Made by a program: the position numbers and the translations under genes
Notes under the pieces: model-generated
Seen by the model: only the letters and a program-made list of their open reading frames with translations
Database searches by the model: none
What the model was told of the DNA's origin: nothing
Shown here: positions 46,821 to 56,224 of the stretch, piece after piece
How the letters are laid out: each line of letters begins with the position of its first letter
How positions within the stretch are numbered: position 1 is the first letter of the stretch
Assembly: GCF_017942225.1 (NCBI RefSeq)
Contig: NZ_JAGKSD010000001.1
Span: forward strand, 62,001 to 126,000
DNA length: 64,000 nt
From: Corynebacterium sp. Marseille-P3884
Lineage (GTDB): Bacteria > Actinomycetota > Actinomycetes > Mycobacteriales > Mycobacteriaceae
Reading direction: 5' to 3'

Positions 46821-48347
46821 GTGTCAGCTATCCGTAAAACCGGGGCGTCGATCGCTATCGCTTCGACCCTGTTCTTCGCAACGGCGTGCGGTCTGGGCGG
46901 AGGCGGCGGCGACAAGGAAGATGGAGCCTCCCTCGGCGCTGGCGAATACGATGTCGTGGCCAAGGAAGAAGTGGTCAACAGCATCATCGTCGACGGTTCG
47001 ATCGCCCCGATTCGTCAGGCTGGCATCTCCACCACGCTGCAGGTTCCGGTGGAGAAGATCCACGTCGGCGTCGGCGACAAGGTGAAGCAGGGGCAGCTCC
47101 TGGTCACCATGGACACCTCCTCGATTGAGCGCGAGATCGACGCCCAGCGTCAGGCGAACGAGCAGCTGACGAGCCAGGGCCAGGCCGGCGGGGAACCCGT
47201 CGAGATGACCGCCGCGTCGAACAACGTGAAGCGGATGGTCGATGACGCGCGCAAGACGATCGACGACTGCATCAAGCAGGTTCTGCCCGGCCCCGCCCCG
47301 GCACCCCAGCCGGCACCTGCTCCGGAAGAGAAGGGCCCGTCCCGCGAGCAGATCGAAAAGGCGTTGAGCGAAGCCCACGAGCAAGGCCGCGCCCAGGGCG
47401 CACAGGAAGCGCAGGACGCACTGCAGCAGCAGGCACAGATGGGTGGCGGCGGCGGAATGCCGGGCCAGGACGGCATGTCTGAAGAGGAAGCCATGGCCCA
47501 GCAGCAGGCGCTCGCCCAGCAGGAAGCGATGGCGCAGGGCGGCGGAATGCCGGGCGGCGGTGGCGCTGACACCAGCATGCTCGAGCACCAGGTTCAGGAG
47601 CGTGAAGTCACTTCGCCGATTAACGGTGTCGTGACCAAGATTGAGGCTGAGGAAGGCTCCCCGGCCGGCGGCGCGCTCATGACCATTGCGGACACGTCGC
47701 GCTACCTGATCAAGACCACTGTGCGCGAGTCCGACATCGCAAATGTGAAGGAAGGCAACCGCGTCACCTTCACCACTCCGGTCACGGGCGACCGCGAATT
47801 CGAAGGCAAGGTGCGCCGCGTCGCACCGATGGCCGACGGCGGCGAAGACGGTGGTGCTGCGGCAGCCGCACGCGCCATGCAGGGCGGCCCTGGCAGCGGT
47901 GGTGGCCAGAACAGCAAGAAGGACACCGGCATCAGCTTCCCGGTCGAGATCGAGGTCACCGGTGACACCAAGGGCCTCCGCCTGGGCGGTTCCGCCCGCG
48001 TAGAAATCATCACCGAGGAAGACCGCGACCACCTGAGCATCCCGCGCGATGCTGTCTACGACGAGAACAAGGTGCTCGTGCTCAACCGCGCTAACAAGGA
48101 TGCGGCCGAGGGCACGATCGAAGAACGCACCGTGAAAACGGGCGTGAAGAACGATACCGACATCGCGGTCACCAGCGGTGATCTCAAAGAAGGCGATATC
48201 GTCATCGCGTGGCCGGATGATTTCCGCGGTCGCGTGGGCGAGACCCTCAGCATCAATGACGAGAATTTCGGCCCCGGATCGTCCGGCGATGGTGAGAAGG
48301 ACGACAAGGCTGATCAGGACGAGCAGTCCGACAAATCGGACAAGTAG
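46821..48347 (+). CDS. MacA-like lipoprotein, membrane-fusion adaptor of an ABC exporter
   Basis: 508 residues. Lipobox ATAC in FFATACGLGGGG. A biotinyl-lipoyl-like half-motif (ISTTLQVPVEKIHVGVGDKVKQGQLLVTMD), a long Gln/Ala/Met/Gly-rich hairpin region (about residues 130-255), then the second half (VQEREVTSPINGVVTKIEAEEGSPAGGALMTIAD) and beta-barrel domains with RVEIITEEDRDHLSIPRDAV. The low-complexity hairpin replaces the regular coiled coil seen in Gram-negative MacA. It precedes the ATPase and permease genes and should be their extracytoplasmic partner. AGGAG lies 8 nt before GTG. Confidence 0.85.
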   Translation: MSAIRKTGASIAIASTLFFATACGLGGGGGDKEDGASLGAGEYDVVAKEEVVNSIIVDGSIAPIRQAGISTTLQVPVEKIHVGVGDKVKQGQLLVTMDTSSIEREIDAQRQANEQLTSQGQAGGEPVEMTAASNNVKRMVDDARKTIDDCIKQVLPGPAPAPQPAPAPEEKGPSREQIEKALSEAHEQGRAQGAQEAQDALQQQAQMGGGGGMPGQDGMSEEEAMAQQQALAQQEAMAQGGGMPGGGGADTSMLEHQVQEREVTSPINGVVTKIEAEEGSPAGGALMTIADTSRYLIKTTVRESDIANVKEGNRVTFTTPVTGDREFEGKVRRVAPMADGGEDGGAAAAARAMQGGPGSGGGQNSKKDTGISFPVEIEVTGDTKGLRLGGSARVEIITEEDRDHLSIPRDAVYDENKVLVLNRANKDAAEGTIEERTVKTGVKNDTDIAVTSGDLKEGDIVIAWPDDFRGRVGETLSINDENFGPGSSGDGEKDDKADQDEQSDKSDK

Positions 48348-48362
48348 GGGGAGAATAGCCCT

Positions 48363-49112
48363 GTGAGCACTGCCATCAACGGCGGCGAACAGCCGGCCAT
48401 GGTCAAAATCGACCCCGACAAGCTGATCTTCATGCGCGGGATCGTCAAGACCTACAACCAAGGCAAAGACACCGAGCTGACCGTCCTGCACGGCATCGAC
48501 TTCGACACCGACCACGGCGAATTCGTGTCCATCGTCGGCCCGTCCGGCTGCGGCAAGTCCACATTGATGAACTTGATCGGCATGCTGGACAAGCCGACGC
48601 ACGGCGGGTACGCGTTCAACGGCGAGGATATTTTCCAGAAAGTGGATAACGAGCTCGCGTCGTACCGCTCGGAAAATATCGGCTTCATTTTCCAGAACTT
48701 CAACCTCGTCGGCCGCATCAACGCGCTGCAGAATGTCGCCATGCCGATGATGTATGCGGGTGTGGGCAAGCGGGAGCGCGAGGAGCGCGCTGCGGAATTG
48801 CTCGAACTCGTGGGCATGGGCGATCGCATCAAGCACGCACCCAACGAGCTGTCCGGTGGCCAGAAGCAGCGCGTGGCTATCGCGCGCAGCCTCGCCAACG
48901 ACCCGGATTTGCTGCTTGCCGACGAACCGACCGGCGCCCTCGACTCCGAAACCGGGCGCATGGTGATGGATCTGTTCCACCAGCTCAACCAGGAATACGG
49001 CAAGGCGATCGTCTTCATCACCCACAACCCGGAGCTGGCGGAAGAAACCAGCCGGATCGTCGAAATGAAGGACGGCCGCGTCGTGGACGTGCGTTCGGGA
49101 GGAGCGGTCTAA
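48363..49112 (+). CDS. ABC transporter ATPase, MacB/LolD type
   Basis: 249 residues. Walker A IVGPSGCGKSTLMN, Q-loop FIFQNFNLVGRINALQNV, signature LSGGQKQRVAIARSLA, Walker B LLLADEPTGALDSETG, and H-loop VFITHNPELAEE. The ALDSETG form is typical of the MacB/FtsE/LolD group. Forms the energy subunit for the permease encoded 3 bp downstream. GTG start with GGGGGAG about 9 nt upstream. Confidence 0.94.
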   Translation: MSTAINGGEQPAMVKIDPDKLIFMRGIVKTYNQGKDTELTVLHGIDFDTDHGEFVSIVGPSGCGKSTLMNLIGMLDKPTHGGYAFNGEDIFQKVDNELASYRSENIGFIFQNFNLVGRINALQNVAMPMMYAGVGKREREERAAELLELVGMGDRIKHAPNELSGGQKQRVAIARSLANDPDLLLADEPTGALDSETGRMVMDLFHQLNQEYGKAIVFITHNPELAEETSRIVEMKDGRVVDVRSGGAV

Positions 49113-49115
49113 ACC

Positions 49116-50408
49116 ATGGAATTCCGTGAATCAGTCAACCTCGCGCTCGGCAGTCTGCGGACGAACAAGATGCGTTCGATCCTCACCCTGCTGGGCATCA
49201 TCATCGGCATCATGGCCGTCGTCATCATTATGACGCTCGGCCGCGGCTTGCAAAACAGTGTGACCAGCGGCCTCGAGGACATCGGCGCATCGCAGCAAGC
49301 GGTGTTCATCACCGAGAAGCCCGAGGAATCCGAGGACGGCGCCGAGGACGCGGGCGGCTTCAGCCCGCCTGTCGGCGACGAAGCGGACAAAGTCACGCTC
49401 GAGCAGCTGGACGAACTCAAGGACCACTTCGGCGACCGCATCGTTGGCGTGGACATTCAGGACAGCTTCGGCGGCGATGCCAAATTCGAGGGTGAGGATG
49501 CCTCGGTCCAGGTGCACCCAGTTCTCGGCGAGTCCATGGAAGTGCGCAACGTCGAGATCGCCTACGGGCGCGCAATCGAGCAGCAGGACATCGACAGCCA
49601 GCGCCCGGTCGCGGTCGTTTCGCAGGAGCTTGTCGACGCCTTCTTTGGCGGCGACGGTGCCGCCGCCCTCGGAAAGCGCATCGATCTGAGCGTGGAATCG
49701 ACCGGTGTCTACACCATTGTCGGTGTCGCCGAGGCGGAGAAGCAAGACGCCAGCAACTTCGGCCAGGATTCCGCTGCTGGCCAAGCCTTTGTGCCACTGA
49801 GCTCCATCGACCGTATCGCGGAGCCGATCACGAGCACTGATTTGTTCAACGTGCAGGCCAAAGGTGACGAAGATCCGGCGGAGTTCCGCGACGAACTGCA
49901 GAAGTATGTCGACCGGTGGTACTCCAAGAGCGATACGGCCCAGGCCGAAGTCATCGACATGCAAGCGGAGCTCGCGTCCTTCACCAAGATCTTCGGCGCC
50001 ATCAGTGCTGTGATCGCCTCCATTGCCGGTATCTCCCTGCTCGTCGGTGGCATCGGTGTCATGAACGTCATGCTCATCACTGTTACCGAGCGCACCCGCG
50101 AAATCGGTGTGCGTAAGGCGCTCGGCGCGACCCGCCGTGATATCCGCACCCAGTTCATCGTCGAGGCAGTCATGGTCTGTCTCCTCGGCGGCATCATCGG
50201 CATCGTTTTGGGTGGTCTCATTGGCTCGGTCGCCAGCGGATTCATCGGCATGTTCGGCGGTGGCGAATACGGACCAATGGCGTGGCCTCCGATCAGCGCT
50301 GTCCTTGCCTCGTTGATCTTCTCCATGGCGATCGGTGTTTTCTTCGGCGCGTACCCGGCGAACAGGGCCGCCAAGATGCAGCCGATCGACGCTTTGCGCT
50401 ACGAGTAA
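49116..50408 (+). CDS. ABC transporter permease, MacB type
   Basis: 430 residues with four membrane helices: one near the N-terminus (ILTLLGIIIGIMAVVIIMTL) and three at the C-terminus (SAVIASIAGISLLVGGIGVMNVML, AVMVCLLGGIIGIVLGGLIGSV, PPISAVLASLIFSMAIGVFFGAYP), around a large extracytoplasmic MacB-PCD domain of about 220 residues. TERTREIGVRKALGATRRDIRTQF is the family's coupling segment. Together with the upstream genes it forms a tripartite-like export or envelope-stress system; the substrate is unknown. The stop codon lies within the -10 element proposed for dnaE. Confidence 0.93.
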   Translation: MEFRESVNLALGSLRTNKMRSILTLLGIIIGIMAVVIIMTLGRGLQNSVTSGLEDIGASQQAVFITEKPEESEDGAEDAGGFSPPVGDEADKVTLEQLDELKDHFGDRIVGVDIQDSFGGDAKFEGEDASVQVHPVLGESMEVRNVEIAYGRAIEQQDIDSQRPVAVVSQELVDAFFGGDGAAALGKRIDLSVESTGVYTIVGVAEAEKQDASNFGQDSAAGQAFVPLSSIDRIAEPITSTDLFNVQAKGDEDPAEFRDELQKYVDRWYSKSDTAQAEVIDMQAELASFTKIFGAISAVIASIAGISLLVGGIGVMNVMLITVTERTREIGVRKALGATRRDIRTQFIVEAVMVCLLGGIIGIVLGGLIGSVASGFIGMFGGGEYGPMAWPPISAVLASLIFSMAIGVFFGAYPANRAAKMQPIDALRYE

Positions 50409-50417
50409 ACTACCGGC

Positions 50418-53400
50418 ATGGCCAAAAACTCCTCGTTCGTTCACCTGCACAACCACACCGAGTTTTCCATGCTCGACGGTATGGCCAAGGTGGATCTCTT
50501 GGCCGAGGAAGTTGTCCGCCAGGGCATGCCCGCCGTGGGCATGACAGACCACGGCAATATGTTCGGCTCGAACGCGTTCTACCGCCGGATGGTGGAAGCC
50601 GGCGTAAAGCCGATCATCGGCATCGAGGCGTATATGGCCCCAGAATCCCGCTTCAACAAAAAGCGTGTGCTGTGGGGCACTCCCGACCAGAAGGGAGACG
50701 ACGTCTCGGCCTCCGGCGCTTACCTGCACCAGACGATGCTGGCGGAGAACGCCACGGGCCTGCACAACCTGTTCAAGCTGTCCTCCTTGGCGTCTTACGA
50801 GGGGCAGCTGGGCAAGTGGCCGCGTATGGACGCAGAGCTTGTCGCCGAGCATGCCGACGGAATCATCGCCACCACCGGCTGCCCGTCCGGTGACGTGCAG
50901 ACGCGCCTGCGTCTCGGCCAGTACGACCAAGCGCTCGAAGCGGCAGCGATGTGGCAGGACATCTACGGCAAGGACAATTATTTCCTTGAGCTGATGGACC
51001 ACGGCCTGCACATCGAGCGCCGGGTCCGCGACGACTTGTTGCGCATCGGCCAGGCGCTCGACCTGCCGCCGCTGGTCACCAACGATTGCCACTACGTGCT
51101 CGAATCACAGGCACCAGCCCATGAGGCAATGCTGTGCGTCCAGACTGGCAAGACGCTGCTCGATCCGGACCGCTTCAAATTCGACGCCACCGACTTCTAC
51201 ATCAAGTCCGCTGAGCAGATGCGCGCCACGTGGGACGATATGGTGCCGGACGGCTGCGATAACACTCTCTGGATTGCTGAGCGCGTGGGCGACTACGGCG
51301 AGCTGTGGGAAGAACACCCGCACGACCGCATGCCGATTGCGACAGTGCCGGAAGGGGAGACCCCGACGACGTGGCTGCGCAAGGAAGTCCATCGTGGTTT
51401 GGAGGAGCGCTTCGAGGGCAAGGAAGTCCCGGAGGAGTACTTGAAGCGCGCCGATTACGAGATCAGCGTCATCGACATGAAGGGCTACCCGTCCTACTTC
51501 CTCATCGTCGCTGAACTGATCAAGCACGCCCGCTCCGTGGGCATCCGAGTCGGCCCGGGCCGTGGTTCCGCTGCGGGCGCACTGGTCGCATATGCCTTGA
51601 CGATCACGAATATCGACCCGATCGAGCACGGTCTGCTCTTCGAGAGGTTCCTGAACCCGGAACGTCCGTCCGCACCGGATATCGATATCGACTTCGACGA
51701 CCGCCGTCGTGGAGAGATGCTCACCTACGCCGCCGAGAACTGGGGCGAGGACAAGATCGCCCAGGTGATCACCTTCGGCACAGTGAAGACGAAGCAGGCC
51801 ATCAAGGATGCCGCGAAGGTCAATTTCGGCCAGCCCGGCTTCCAGATGGCCGACCGCATCAACGCTGCACTGCCGCCTGCGATCATGGCAAAAGACATTC
51901 CGCTCGCCGGCATCACCGACCCGGAGCACGATCGCTACTCGGAGGCCGCCGAGGTCCGCTCCATGGTCGAGACCGACCCAGATGTGGCGAAGATCTACGA
52001 GACTGCCCGCGGCCTCGAAGGCGTCGTGCGCCAGGCGGGCGTTCACGCTTGTGCAGTGATCATGGCCTCGGTTCCGCTCATGGACCACATTCCGATGTGG
52101 AAGCGCCCCGCTGACGGTGCCTTGATCACTGGCTGGGATTACCCGGCGTGCGAGGCCATCGGCCTGCTGAAGATGGACTTCCTCGGTCTGCGCAACCTGA
52201 CCGTCATCGGCGACGCAATCGAGAATATCCAGAAAAACAGGGGCGAGACCCTCGACCTTGAAGGCTTGGACACCGATGACCCGAATGTCTACAAGCTTTT
52301 GTCCCGCGGCGACACCCTGGGGGTGTTCCAGCTCGATTCCGGCGGCATGCAGGAGCTGCTCAAGCGCATGAAGCCGACGGGCTTCAACGATATTGTCGCC
52401 TCGCTCGCGCTTTACCGTCCGGGACCAATGGGTGTGAACGCGCACTGGGACTACGCAGACCGCAAGAACGGCCGCAAACCGATCACGCCGATCCACCCGG
52501 AGTTGGAGGAGCCACTGCGCGAGATCCTCGATGAGACGTACGGTCTCATCGTCTACCAGGAGCAGATCATGAGGATCTCCCAGAAGGTAGCCAATTACAC
52601 GGCTGGTGAGGCAGACGGCTTCCGTAAGGCCATGGGTAAAAAGAAGCCAGAAGTGCTCGCCCAGCAGTACGAGAAATTCTCGCAGGGCATGTTCGACAAC
52701 GGTTACACCAAGTCTGCGGTCGACGCGCTGTGGGGCACGATCGAGCCGTTCGCGTCCTACGCGTTCAACAAATCTCACGCCGCCGGCTACGCGTTGGTCT
52801 CGTACTGGACGGCGTACCTGAAGGCTAATTACGCCTCCGAGTACATGGCGGCACTGCTGACCTCTGTCGGCGATAAAAAAGACAAGTCCGCGATTTACCT
52901 CGCTGACTGCCGCCATTTGGGTATTTCTGTTCTGCCGCCGGACATCAACGAGTCGGAGGAAAACTTCCTCGCTGTGGACAAAGACATCCGCTACGGGCTC
53001 GCCGCGATCCGCAATGTCGGCGTGGAAGTGGTGGAGTCCATCATGGAGACACGCCGAACCAAAGGCGCGTTCACGAGTTTCTCCGACTACCTGGACAAGA
53101 TCGACCTGCTGCCGTGCAATAAGCGCATCACGGAATCGCTGATCAAGGGCGGCGCATTCGACTCGCTCGGCCATCCACGCAAGGGGCTGCTGCTCGTCTC
53201 CGACGGTGCGGTCGATTCAGTTCTGACGACGAAGAAGGCAGCTGATAAGGGCCAGTTCGATCTGTTCTCGTCCTTCGGCGGAGATGACGGCGACGACAGC
53301 GCCGCAAACGCATTCAGCATTGATGTGCCGGAAGAAGAATGGGAGAAGAAGCACAAGCTCGCGCTCGAACGCGAAATGCTCGGCCTTTATGTCTCGGGCC

Positions 53401-53984
53401 ACCCGCTCGACGGGTTCGAGGAAGCGCTCGAAGCGCAGACGGACACTCCGATGCCGAAGATTCTCGGCGGGGAGATGCGCCACGGCGACCAAGTGACCAT
53501 CGGCGGCATCATCTCCGGTGTCGACCGGCGCTATTCCAAGAAGGATGGCTCACCGTGGGCGATCGTCACGCTGGAGGATCACAACGGCGCCCAGGTGGAG
53601 GTTCTGCTGTTCAACAAGGTCTACGCCCTTGTCGCGCCGCAGATCGTCGAGGACAACATCATCTTGGTCAAGGCGCACGTCTCCATCCGTGATGAGCGCA
53701 TGAGTCTGTTCGGCGACGACGTGAAGGTCCCCGAGCTCGGGCCCGGCAACGGTGCTGGTCTGCCGTTGCGCCTGACCTTGCGCACCGACCAGTGCACAAT
53801 GGATAACATTCGGAAGCTCAAGCAAGTGCTGGTGAATAATCCGGGCGATTCCGATGTGTACTTGAACCTCGTCAACGGGGATCACTCCCAGTTGATGGTT
53901 CTCGGTGACCACTTGCGGGTGGAGCGCTCCGGCAGCCTCATGGGCGATCTCAAGGCAGCCATGGGCGCCGGCGTGCTGGGCTAG
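50418..53984 (+). CDS. dnaE: DNA polymerase III alpha subunit
   Basis: 1188 residues, the replicative DnaE1 type. N-terminal PHP domain ([25 protein letters not shown]), palm with catalytic acidic motif [11 protein letters not shown] at 420-430 and [16 protein letters not shown], helix-hairpin-helix and OB fold ([28 protein letters not shown]). In mycobacteria the intact PHP domain proofreads; the His/Asp residues appear present here. TAAACT lies 6 nt before the ATG, so the transcript is likely leaderless with a promoter inside the upstream gene end. Confidence 0.97.
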   Translation: MAKNSSFVHLHNHTEFSMLDGMAKVDLLAEEVVRQGMPAVGMTDHGNMFGSNAFYRRMVEAGVKPIIGIEAYMAPESRFNKKRVLWGTPDQKGDDVSASGAYLHQTMLAENATGLHNLFKLSSLASYEGQLGKWPRMDAELVAEHADGIIATTGCPSGDVQTRLRLGQYDQALEAAAMWQDIYGKDNYFLELMDHGLHIERRVRDDLLRIGQALDLPPLVTNDCHYVLESQAPAHEAMLCVQTGKTLLDPDRFKFDATDFYIKSAEQMRATWDDMVPDGCDNTLWIAERVGDYGELWEEHPHDRMPIATVPEGETPTTWLRKEVHRGLEERFEGKEVPEEYLKRADYEISVIDMKGYPSYFLIVAELIKHARSVGIRVGPGRGSAAGALVAYALTITNIDPIEHGLLFERFLNPERPSAPDIDIDFDDRRRGEMLTYAAENWGEDKIAQVITFGTVKTKQAIKDAAKVNFGQPGFQMADRINAALPPAIMAKDIPLAGITDPEHDRYSEAAEVRSMVETDPDVAKIYETARGLEGVVRQAGVHACAVIMASVPLMDHIPMWKRPADGALITGWDYPACEAIGLLKMDFLGLRNLTVIGDAIENIQKNRGETLDLEGLDTDDPNVYKLLSRGDTLGVFQLDSGGMQELLKRMKPTGFNDIVASLALYRPGPMGVNAHWDYADRKNGRKPITPIHPELEEPLREILDETYGLIVYQEQIMRISQKVANYTAGEADGFRKAMGKKKPEVLAQQYEKFSQGMFDNGYTKSAVDALWGTIEPFASYAFNKSHAAGYALVSYWTAYLKANYASEYMAALLTSVGDKKDKSAIYLADCRHLGISVLPPDINESEENFLAVDKDIRYGLAAIRNVGVEVVESIMETRRTKGAFTSFSDYLDKIDLLPCNKRITESLIKGGAFDSLGHPRKGLLLVSDGAVDSVLTTKKAADKGQFDLFSSFGGDDGDDSAANAFSIDVPEEEWEKKHKLALEREMLGLYVSGHPLDGFEEALEAQTDTPMPKILGGEMRHGDQVTIGGIISGVDRRYSKKDGSPWAIVTLEDHNGAQVEVLLFNKVYALVAPQIVEDNIILVKAHVSIRDERMSLFGDDVKVPELGPGNGAGLPLRLTLRTDQCTMDNIRKLKQVLVNNPGDSDVYLNLVNGDHSQLMVLGDHLRVERSGSLMGDLKAAMGAGVLG

Positions 53985-53999
53985 GTCAGCAGAGGCGAC

Positions 54000-54021
54000 G
54001 TCGATAAGCACGCTTATCGAC
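54000..54021. repeat. Inverted pair of the word GTCGATAAGC
   Basis: Perfect palindrome: GTCGATAAGC (54000-54009), AC, GCTTATCGAC (54012-54021), placed 16 bp after the dnaE stop and before the terminator. Single copies occur at ten other sites in the window. Confidence 0.95.
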
Positions 54022-54030
54022 GCGCAAGCG

Positions 54031-54080
54031 AAAGACTCCTCGCCCCCACGGATTCATTCCGAGGGGAACGAGGAGTCTTT
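54031..54080. terminator. Terminator of dnaE
   Basis: AAAGACTCCTCG pairs perfectly with CGAGGAGTCTTT (12 bp); inside, CCCC and GGGG can pair further. The stem starts with A and ends with T runs, so it may act in both directions. Confidence 0.85.
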
Positions 54081-54124
54081 AACAATTGAGGCGGCCCTTC
54101 ATCATCTAAGGGGCCGTGCCGTAC

Positions 54125-54634
54125 TTAGCGGAGGCTCCTCAAGAAGTTGTCGAACTGAGCCTTCGCTGTAGGGGAGACAGAGATGATCAGCGCGGCCACC
54201 TGGGAGCCCACCGTGATCACGCCCGAGACCAGGGCCACGATCGTGGAGATGCTCTTGAACTGGTTGCTCTGGGTGTAGTTCGAGATGCGGTTCAGGCCGG
54301 ACGAGCCGAAGGGACCTTCCTTACCGGCTTCGGAGCTGGCACCGCCGTTGTCCCACTTGCCCTTGGTCGGGTCGAGGGCGTTCGGGTTCTCCTCCTCTTC
54401 TTCGTCTTCGTCCTTATCCTTCCCAGGCTTATTCGGTGCCGGCTTGGTTTTACCGTTGTCGTCGCCAGTCTCGGAGGTGGTGTCATCGTTGCCGGAGGTG
54501 TTGTCACCGTCGTTGTTGGTGCCGGTGTCGGTCGATGCGTTGGACTCGCCGGTGGTCTCGGCGACGGCCGGTGCGGCGCTGAAAGCCATTGCGGCGGAAA
54601 GTGTTGCGGCGATGAATGCGGTGCGCTTCTTCAC
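54125..54634 (-). CDS. Secreted protein with acidic linker, unknown function
   Basis: 169 residues from GTG (VKKRTAFIAATLSAAMAFSAAPAVA), a clear signal peptide with cleavage after AVA. A Thr/Gly/Asn/Asp-rich stretch and a Lys/Asp/Glu block (KPGKDKDEDEEEEEN) follow. The C-terminal 50 residues contain a hydrophobic helix (SISTIVALVSGVITVGSQVAALIISV), which may be a membrane anchor or pore-like segment. AAGGAG lies 6-7 nt before the GTG. No family recognised. The upstream in-frame ATG at 54709 gives a poorer start. Confidence 0.7.
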   Translation of the reverse strand: MKKRTAFIAATLSAAMAFSAAPAVAETTGESNASTDTGTNNDGDNTSGNDDTTSETGDDNGKTKPAPNKPGKDKDEDEEEEENPNALDPTKGKWDNGGASSEAGKEGPFGSSGLNRISNYTQSNQFKSISTIVALVSGVITVGSQVAALIISVSPTAKAQFDNFLRSLR

Positions 54635-54756
54635 GAAGGACTCCTTCTGCACTGAATACGTTCGGGTAAAGCTAATAGGAACCTCGAAAGAGCTTACGCC
54701 TCGCATCAACTAATGCCAAGGGTTTTCGCGGGCTGCTCTGCTTGGCCCAGCCTTTG

Positions 54757-56025
54757 TCAAGGCCGGAGCTGGTGCAGAGGAAAGGTGATGACTCCGTCGT
54801 CCAATTCCGCAGTGATGCCTGTGCCAGTGATCACGGCGGTGAATGAGGGTGCACGTCCTTCGTGATTGATGGCTTCGACGGCTTTCTTGAGGGATTTAGC
54901 GCCACGCTCAACTCCGCCGAAACCAGTCTTGACCTCGATAGCTCCCCATCGGCCATCGGGGAGTGTCAGCACTGCATCGATCTCATTCCCGTTCGAGTCG
55001 CGGTAGTGGTGGATAGCTCCACCCAACGATTCGATCATGACCGCAAGGTCGTGAATCACGGCAGATTCGAAGAGCAGGCCAGTGGTCTCGGGGTCTTGTT
55101 CCAGTGAAGCGGAGGTGGCACCCAGAGCTGCGATGGCGAGTCCAGCATCTGCGAGGTGGTATTTCGGGGACACCCGCAGACGTGCCTTGGAACGGAGCCG
55201 CGGTGTCCAAGCGGCGACTGCTTCGACGACAAAAATGCGCTGCAAGCTGTCCAAGAGCTTGTTCACCGTTGGCAGCGAGATGCCCGGGCTTACCGCATCT
55301 AGGTCTTTCCGTAACGTGGCCACGGAGACTTCGCCTGCAGTTGACCGCGCGATCGCAGCAATGAGCCGTTCGGTCGCTAAGGGCGAGATGCGGAGATCCA
55401 CCACCCGCTGCATGTCGGCTCGGGCTGCCTCCGTCAGGTAACCACGCAATTGAGTGAGCACGACTTGCTCGTTCGTGTCCTGGTAGCCGGGAAAACCTGG
55501 CCGGAGCAGATCGCGGATGACCTGTTGGTAGGAGATTTGTTTTGCATCTGGAAGTGGGGACTCGCCGTTGAACAACGATTCGAGAGAAACCGCCGGCTCA
55601 TAGTCTGCCTTCTCAAAAAGTGTCAGAGTGCGCTGCCGCATGCGCAGGAACCGTGCGGCGCCTGTGTGGCGAGTGAGATCATCTGCCGGCACAGCCGAGC
55701 CTGCCAAGATGAACTGCCCCGGCTCCCCGGCCTGGTCGATGGCGCGACGGGCGAGATTGAACAGATCCGGTGCAGTCTGCCATTCGTCCAGCAGCCGGGG
55801 TCGCGGGCCCGCGAGCACGGACTCAGGTACGAGTCGCGCTACTTGGTTGGTGGCGGGATCGTCAACAAATGCGAAGGACTCGCAGTGGTACAACCCGGTC
55901 ATCGTCTTGCCGCATCCGCGCGGACCTTCGATGATGACGGCGCCGCTGGCCTGCAGCAAAAATTCGACTCGAGTGTCGACGATCCGTGGACGGTAGCGGC
56001 GGCCTGCTAGCTGTTTAGTATCCAC
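54757..56025 (-). CDS. AAA_14/DUF4143-type ATPase
   Basis: 422 residues. Walker A GPRGCGKT at 34-41, a Walker B-like PRLLDEWQ near 76-83 and FILAGSAV (sensor region), then a winged-helix region (LRKDLDAVSPGISLPTVNKLLDSLQRIFVVEAVAAW) and the DUF4143 nuclease-like C-domain (GLLFESAVIHDLAVMIESLGGAIHHYRDSNGNEIDAVL...WGAIEVKTG) with a PD-(D/E)XK-like E-D-EVK pattern. These ATPases are widespread and mobile; function is unproven. GGAGGGA lies 9 nt before the ATG. Three 23-bp iterons stand directly upstream. Confidence 0.85.
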   Translation of the reverse strand: MDTKQLAGRRYRPRIVDTRVEFLLQASGAVIIEGPRGCGKTMTGLYHCESFAFVDDPATNQVARLVPESVLAGPRPRLLDEWQTAPDLFNLARRAIDQAGEPGQFILAGSAVPADDLTRHTGAARFLRMRQRTLTLFEKADYEPAVSLESLFNGESPLPDAKQISYQQVIRDLLRPGFPGYQDTNEQVVLTQLRGYLTEAARADMQRVVDLRISPLATERLIAAIARSTAGEVSVATLRKDLDAVSPGISLPTVNKLLDSLQRIFVVEAVAAWTPRLRSKARLRVSPKYHLADAGLAIAALGATSASLEQDPETTGLLFESAVIHDLAVMIESLGGAIHHYRDSNGNEIDAVLTLPDGRWGAIEVKTGFGGVERGAKSLKKAVEAINHEGRAPSFTAVITGTGITAELDDGVITFPLHQLRP

Positions 56026-56040
56026 ACCAATCCCTCCTAA

Positions 56041-56100
56041 TTTATGTTTTGCAGCAAGTGTAGTTTATGTTTTGCAGTAACCATAGTTTATGTTTTGCAG
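56041..56100. repeat. Three iterons upstream of the DUF4143-type ATPase gene
   Basis: TTTATGTTTTGCAG occurs at 56041, 56064 and 56087, a period of exactly 23 bp; spacers are CAAGTGTAG and TAACCATAG, with TAG shared. On the gene's own strand the box reads CTGCAAAACATAAA. The first copy begins 15 bp before the start codon. Likely protein-binding sites in the promoter. Confidence 0.85.
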
Positions 56101-56189
56101 ATTCTGGGGCGGGGGACCTGCTGGAAACGCGGCGGTCTTCGGTCGTGGAGCACGCTCGCGGCGTCCGGAAATTTTCGGTTCACATGCGC

Positions 56190-56224
56190 TTGAGGGGCCA
56201 TGTGTGAGTCTATGATTGCTCGGT
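56190..56224 (+). promoter_or_regulatory. Probable leaderless promoter of ilvA
   Basis: -10 TATGAT (56211-56216) lies 8 nt before the ATG, with TTGAGG (56190-56195) as a possible, rather close, -35. No leader peptide or attenuator is visible. Confidence 0.5.

Noticed and set aside
46824..49025. Long minus-strand open frame opposite the MacAB-like operon
   Set aside because: Low-complexity antisense translation of well-supported genes; typical of high-G+C DNA. The same applies to long minus frames opposite murF-mraY, ftsW, ftsZ, ileS and dnaE.
56101..56224. Attenuator or leader peptide for ilvA
   Set aside because: No Ile/Val/Leu-rich mini-ORF or terminator pair is visible, and the promoter appears to start at the start codon.
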